64,000 bases of DNA from Arthrobacter sp. EPSL27. Lineage in GTDB: Bacteria > Actinomycetota > Actinomycetes > Actinomycetales > Micrococcaceae. Every line of letters begins with the position of its first letter. Within the stretch, counting starts at the first letter, position 1. The notes below the pieces were generated by a model. The model made no database searches. It worked only from the letters and a program-made list of their open reading frames with translations, and had not been told where the DNA came from. The DNA is taken from assembly GCF_001512305.1 (NCBI RefSeq), contig NZ_LNUT01000002.1, positions 124,208 through 188,207 on the forward strand, given 5' to 3'. Both the position numbers and the translations under genes were made by a program. This document shows, piece by piece, positions 60,622 through 64,000 of the stretch.

Positions 60622-62610
60622 ATGGCAACAGAGACAGTTGCGAAACCCCGCACCAGCGCGCGCGTGCATGTCCAGAAGTTCGGTACGTTCCTTTCCGGAA
60701 TGATCATGCCGAACATGGGTGCGTTCATCGCCTGGGGCTTCATTACGGCGCTCTTCATCCCGGCAGGCTTCTTCCCCAATGAAGAGCTCGGCAAGTTGGT
60801 CGGCCCGATGATCACGTACCTGCTCCCGCTGCTGATCGGTTACACCGGCGGCCGGATAGTCCACGGCGTGCGCGGCGGCGTAGTGGGTGCGGTGGCCACC
60901 ATGGGCGTCATCGTCGGAACCGACATCCCCATGTTCATCGGCGCCATGATCCTCGGGCCGCTCACGGCCTGGCTCATGATGAAACTGGACAAAATCTGGG
61001 AAGGCCGGGTCAAGCCGGGCTTCGAAATGCTCATCGACAACTTTTCGGCCGGCATCCTGGCCGCCGTCATGGCGGTCGTCGGCATGCTGGTGGTCGGCCC
61101 CGTGGTGAAGGCCTTCAGCAACGGCGCCAGCGCCGTCGTCGAATTCCTGGTTCTGAACGGGCTGCTGCCGTTCACCAGCATCTTCATCGAGCCCGCCAAG
61201 GTCCTGTTTCTGAACAACGCCGTCAACCACGGCATCCTCACCCCGCTGGGCACGCAGCAGGCCCTTGAGGAGGGCAAGTCCATCCTGTTCCTGCTCGAGG
61301 CCAACCCCGGCCCCGGCTTCGGCATCCTGCTGGCCTACTCCATCTTCGGCACAGGGCTGGCCAAGGCGTCCGCCCCGGGCGCAGCCGTCATCCAGTTCGT
61401 CGGCGGCATCCACGAGATCTACTTCCCGTACGTGCTGATGAAGCCCATCATGATCCTCGCCGCGATCGGCGGCGGCATGACCGGCATCTTCACCCTGGTG
61501 GTCACCGGCGCCGGACTCCGCTCACCGGCAGCCCCGGGCAGCATCATCGCGGTCTACGCGGCGACCGCACGCGACAGCTACGTCGGCGTGACGCTCTCCG
61601 TGCTGTTCGCCACCATCGTGTCCTTCCTGATCGCCTCGGTGATCCTGAAGGCCAGCAAGGCCCCCGCGGAAGACGACCTGGACGAGGCCACGCACCGGAT
61701 GGAAGCCCTGAAAGGCAAAAAGAGCTCCATCTCCTCCGCCCTGACCGGCACGGGCATGAACGCCGGAGGCGTCGCCGTCCTCGCCGGACCGGTCAAGAAC
61801 ATCGTCTTCGCGTGCGACGCCGGCATGGGCTCCAGCGCCATGGGCGCCTCGGTGCTGCGGAACAAGATCAAGGCCGCCGGCTTCCCGGACGTCAAGGTCA
61901 CCAATTCCGCGATCGCCAACCTCACGGACACGTACGACGTCGTCATCACGCACCAGGACCTGACGGAACGGGCCAAGCCAGCGACTGCCAGCGCCGTGCA
62001 CGTGTCGGTGGACAACTTCATGAACAGCCCGCGCTACGACGAGATTGTGGAGCTCGTCCAGGCCAGCAACACGGACGGGGGAACCGACGCCGCCCCGGCG
62101 GCCGCCGCCGTCGCCTCTGAGTCGGAAACGCCCGCACCGGAAGCGCCTGCGCCGCAAGCGCCAGGGGAGGCCGGTCCTGCCGGCATCCTGGTGGCCGAAA
62201 GCGTGGTCCTCAACGGCACCGCAACCTCGCGGGACGCCGCCATCGACGAGGCCGGCCGGCTGCTCATGGACCGCGGCGCCGTCGACGCCGGGTACCTGGA
62301 CGCCATGCACGAACGCGAGGAATCCGTGTCCACCTACATGGGCAGCTTCCTCGCCATCCCGCACGGCACCAACGCCGCGAAGGACCACATCATGAAGTCC
62401 GCGGTCTCCGTGGTCCGCTACCCGGAGGGCATCGACTGGAACGGCAAGGAAGTGAAGTTCGTGGTGGGCGTCGCCGGCATCAACAACGAACACCTGCAGA
62501 TCCTGTCCTCGATCGCCAAGGTCTTCACCAACAAGGCGCAGGTGGCACAGCTCGAGGCGGCCACCTCGGTGGACGAAGTGCTGGCCCTGTTCGGAAAGGT
62601 CAACTCCTAG
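60622..62610 (+). CDS. mtlA: mannitol PTS transporter EIICBA
   Basis: A 662-residue fused permease. EIIC is residues about 15-345, with the substrate loop [17 protein letters not shown] is about 390-485, with phospho-Cys398 in [17 protein letters not shown] is about 515-662, with phospho-His581 in [14 protein letters not shown] Pro/Ala linker joins B and A. The layout equals E. coli MtlA (637 residues). It imports mannitol and releases mannitol-1-phosphate. ATG 60622 follows TAGGAAATC. mtlD overlaps its stop by one base. Confidence 0.95.
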   Translation: MATETVAKPRTSARVHVQKFGTFLSGMIMPNMGAFIAWGFITALFIPAGFFPNEELGKLVGPMITYLLPLLIGYTGGRIVHGVRGGVVGAVATMGVIVGTDIPMFIGAMILGPLTAWLMMKLDKIWEGRVKPGFEMLIDNFSAGILAAVMAVVGMLVVGPVVKAFSNGASAVVEFLVLNGLLPFTSIFIEPAKVLFLNNAVNHGILTPLGTQQALEEGKSILFLLEANPGPGFGILLAYSIFGTGLAKASAPGAAVIQFVGGIHEIYFPYVLMKPIMILAAIGGGMTGIFTLVVTGAGLRSPAAPGSIIAVYAATARDSYVGVTLSVLFATIVSFLIASVILKASKAPAEDDLDEATHRMEALKGKKSSISSALTGTGMNAGGVAVLAGPVKNIVFACDAGMGSSAMGASVLRNKIKAAGFPDVKVTNSAIANLTDTYDVVITHQDLTERAKPATASAVHVSVDNFMNSPRYDEIVELVQASNTDGGTDAAPAAAAVASESETPAPEAPAPQAPGEAGPAGILVAESVVLNGTATSRDAAIDEAGRLLMDRGAVDAGYLDAMHEREESVSTYMGSFLAIPHGTNAAKDHIMKSAVSVVRYPEGIDWNGKEVKFVVGVAGINNEHLQILSSIAKVFTNKAQVAQLEAATSVDEVLALFGKVNS

Positions 62611-63758
62611 TGAAGTCTGTTCATTTCGGAGCCGGGAACATCGGCCGCGGATTCGTGGGCCTGCTGCTGCACGAGGCCGGGTATGAGGTGGTGTTCGCCG
62701 ACGTCGCGGACGCCCTCATCACCCAGCTGGCAGCGGCCGACTCCTACCGCGTCCACGAAGTGGGGGACAACCCCGCCGTCCGTACCGTGGAGAACTTCAG
62801 GGCGCTGAACTCCGGCACCCAGGAGGCGGACGTCGTCGCGGAGATCGCGACGGCGGACATCGTCACCACCGCCGTGGGGCCGCACATCCTCAAGTTCGTG
62901 GCGCCCGTGATCGCCAAGGGGATCGCGGCCCGCGCGGCCGGGCTGGCGCCGCTGCAGGTCATGGCCTGCGAGAACGCCATCAACGCGACGGACATCCTCA
63001 AATCCGAGGTGGCCGCCCAGTGGGACCCGGCCGCTGGGTCCCTGGACTCCGCCGCAGTGTTCGCCAACACGGCGGTGGACCGGATCGTGCCCAACCAGGA
63101 GGCCGGGCAGGGCCTGGATGTAACGGTGGAGACCTTCTACGAGTGGGTGATCGACCGGACCCCGTTCGCGGGCAAGGAGCCGGTGATCCCGGGCGCCACG
63201 TTCGTGGATGACCTGGCACCGTACATCGAGCGGAAGCTGTTCACAGTGAACACCGGGCATGCCGCGGCGGCCTATTTCGGCTTCGAGGCCGGCCTGGGCA
63301 AGATCTCCGAGGCCATGGCCGACCAGGATGTGGCCGCGGACGTGCGCGCTGTCCTGGACGAAACCAAGGAGCTCCTGGTGGCCAAGCACGGGTTCAACCG
63401 TGACGAGCAGGAGGCCTACGTGCAGAAGATCCTGGGCCGCTTCTCCAACCCGCACCTGCCGGACACCGTGCACCGGGTGGGCCGGGCGCCGCTGCGCAAG
63501 CTCAGCCGGCACGAACGGTTCATCGGCCCGGCTGCGGAGCTGGCCGAACGCGGGATCGTCCCGGAGGCACTGCTCGGTGCCATCGCCGCGGCCCTGCGTT
63601 TCAACGACCCGGCGGACGAGGAAGCGGTGGAGCTTGGCAAGATCCTGGCCTCCTTGAGCCCCGCCGACGCGACAGCGAAAATCACGGGCCTGGCCCCGGA
63701 CCATCCGCTGTTCCCGGCCGTCGCCGCCCTGGTCGAGGAGGCCAAGGCCCCCGTCTAG
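62610..63758 (+). CDS. mtlD: mannitol-1-phosphate 5-dehydrogenase
   Basis: A 382-residue polyol dehydrogenase. It has the NAD fold [14 protein letters not shown] at residues 4-17, EVVFADVAD next, and the catalytic Lys in the [16 protein letters not shown] region (about 210-225), typical of MtlD. It oxidises mannitol-1-phosphate to fructose-6-phosphate. GTG 62610 shares its G with the mtlA stop, so the two are translationally coupled. A terminator follows 26 bp after the stop. Confidence 0.95.
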   Translation: MKSVHFGAGNIGRGFVGLLLHEAGYEVVFADVADALITQLAAADSYRVHEVGDNPAVRTVENFRALNSGTQEADVVAEIATADIVTTAVGPHILKFVAPVIAKGIAARAAGLAPLQVMACENAINATDILKSEVAAQWDPAAGSLDSAAVFANTAVDRIVPNQEAGQGLDVTVETFYEWVIDRTPFAGKEPVIPGATFVDDLAPYIERKLFTVNTGHAAAAYFGFEAGLGKISEAMADQDVAADVRAVLDETKELLVAKHGFNRDEQEAYVQKILGRFSNPHLPDTVHRVGRAPLRKLSRHERFIGPAAELAERGIVPEALLGAIAAALRFNDPADEEAVELGKILASLSPADATAKITGLAPDHPLFPAVAALVEEAKAPV

Positions 63759-63784
63759 CCCCTGCAATAACGCCGAGCACTAAC

Positions 63785-63822
63785 CGCCGACGCCGGAACT
63801 CACCTGAGTTCCGGCGTCGGCG
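63785..63822 (+). terminator. terminator of the mannitol operon
   Basis: Two exact 18-bp arms separated by CC are followed by TGTTTAAG. It lies directly downstream of mtlD. Confidence 0.85.
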
Positions 63823-64000
63823 TGTTTAAGCCCCCACTCGCCCGTTGCGCTATCACTTATGGCTGCCATTCCCCGGGCAAATTCATATGGTCGTTGCAAC
63901 GCTCTGAAAGATGGAGCGTTTGATGGGCAGCTTTTCCTTGGAGGCCCGTACCGAGTTCTTTGATCTGGTCTGCGGCGGGATGTCGATTTTTGCGGCGGCC
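63823..64000 (+). mobile_element. probable left end of an IS30-like insertion sequence
   Basis: Downstream of the terminator an AT-richer stretch contains GTTGCAAC (63893-63900) and leads into a transposase-like reading frame. The element runs out of the window, so terminal repeats and target duplication cannot be checked. Confidence 0.4.
63911..64000 (+). CDS. N-terminal fragment of a transposase-like protein, cut by window end
   Basis: The open frame from ATG 63911 (or ATG 63923) runs to the last base. It begins MERLMGSFSLEARTEFF and continues DLVCGGMSIFAAA. Short motifs of this kind (EFFDLVC.G.s...AA) open the helix-turn-helix of IS30-family transposases in related actinobacteria. Only 30 residues are visible, so the family call is provisional. 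Confidence 0.45.
   Translation, partial: MERLMGSFSLEARTEFFDLVCGGMSIFAAA

Overview
The window is high-GC DNA with dense, overlapping operons, frequent GTG starts and TANNNT-type -10 boxes. Gene content and protein style point to a soil actinobacterium of the Micrococcaceae, most likely Arthrobacter or Pseudarthrobacter. The genus is an inference from gene content; no 16S or other marker is present. I saw no rRNA, tRNA or CRISPR array.

Layout. (1) 1-8810 is a complete beta-ketoadipate operon in one direction: a 5'-truncated QsuB-type 3-dehydroshikimate dehydratase, then pcaH, G, B, D, C, F, I, J and an IclR-family regulator. It converts 3-dehydroshikimate or protocatechuate to succinyl-CoA and acetyl-CoA. 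(2) 8845-10190 holds a small hypothetical gene and a YegS/diacylglycerol-kinase-like gene. (3) 10218-20789 is a surface-glycan cluster. A promoter and a roughly 165-nt structured leader precede an undecaprenyl-phosphate sugar-1-phosphate transferase, a WbpB-like oxidoreductase, an epimerase, two DegT aminotransferases, two hexapeptide acyltransferases, a frameshifted vanZ-like gene, and an unusual 884-residue protein that fuses a WecG/TagA/CpsF domain to two family-2 glycosyltransferase domains. No flippase or polymerase is seen. (4) 20776-25920 carries mscL, a FUSC membrane protein and a three-gene ABC-2 exporter. (5) 25927-29911 (minus) is an ABC importer of the Fe3+/phosphonate type with a fused double permease. 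(6) 30143-36147 holds a flavin monooxygenase, a GNAT, a histidine phosphatase, purB, a two-gene WXG100-like/alpha-beta-hydrolase pair and a small membrane protein. (7) 36245-41321 holds an aromatic-type aminotransferase and a branched-chain 2-oxoacid dehydrogenase operon (E1alpha, E1beta, E2) preceded by a 42-bp near-perfect palindrome. (8) 41408-46835 holds an acyl-CoA synthetase, UspA, an aminotransferase, and an NADPH:FMN reductase divergent from a TetR gene. (9) 46908-53290 is an oligopeptide ABC importer operon (two permeases, a fused double ATPase, a lipoprotein). (10) 53339-57088 holds a Gfo/Idh/MocA oxidoreductase, an 80-bp palindromic element, and alanine dehydrogenase divergent from a PucR regulator. 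(11) 57948-63822 is the mannitol PTS region: ptsI divergent from a TetR gene, mtlA (EIICBA) and mtlD. The window ends inside a probable IS30-like element.

How it fits together: much of the window deals with carbon and nitrogen scavenging (aromatics, peptides, branched-chain amino acids, alanine, mannitol), plus one envelope-glycan island. Two patterns run across the regions. First, about ten genes on both strands have a TANNNT box exactly 6 or 7 nt before the start codon and little or no Shine-Dalgarno sequence, the signature of leaderless mRNAs. Second, there are many short tandem duplications (14, 15, 20 and 30 bp) in coding tails, linkers and promoters.
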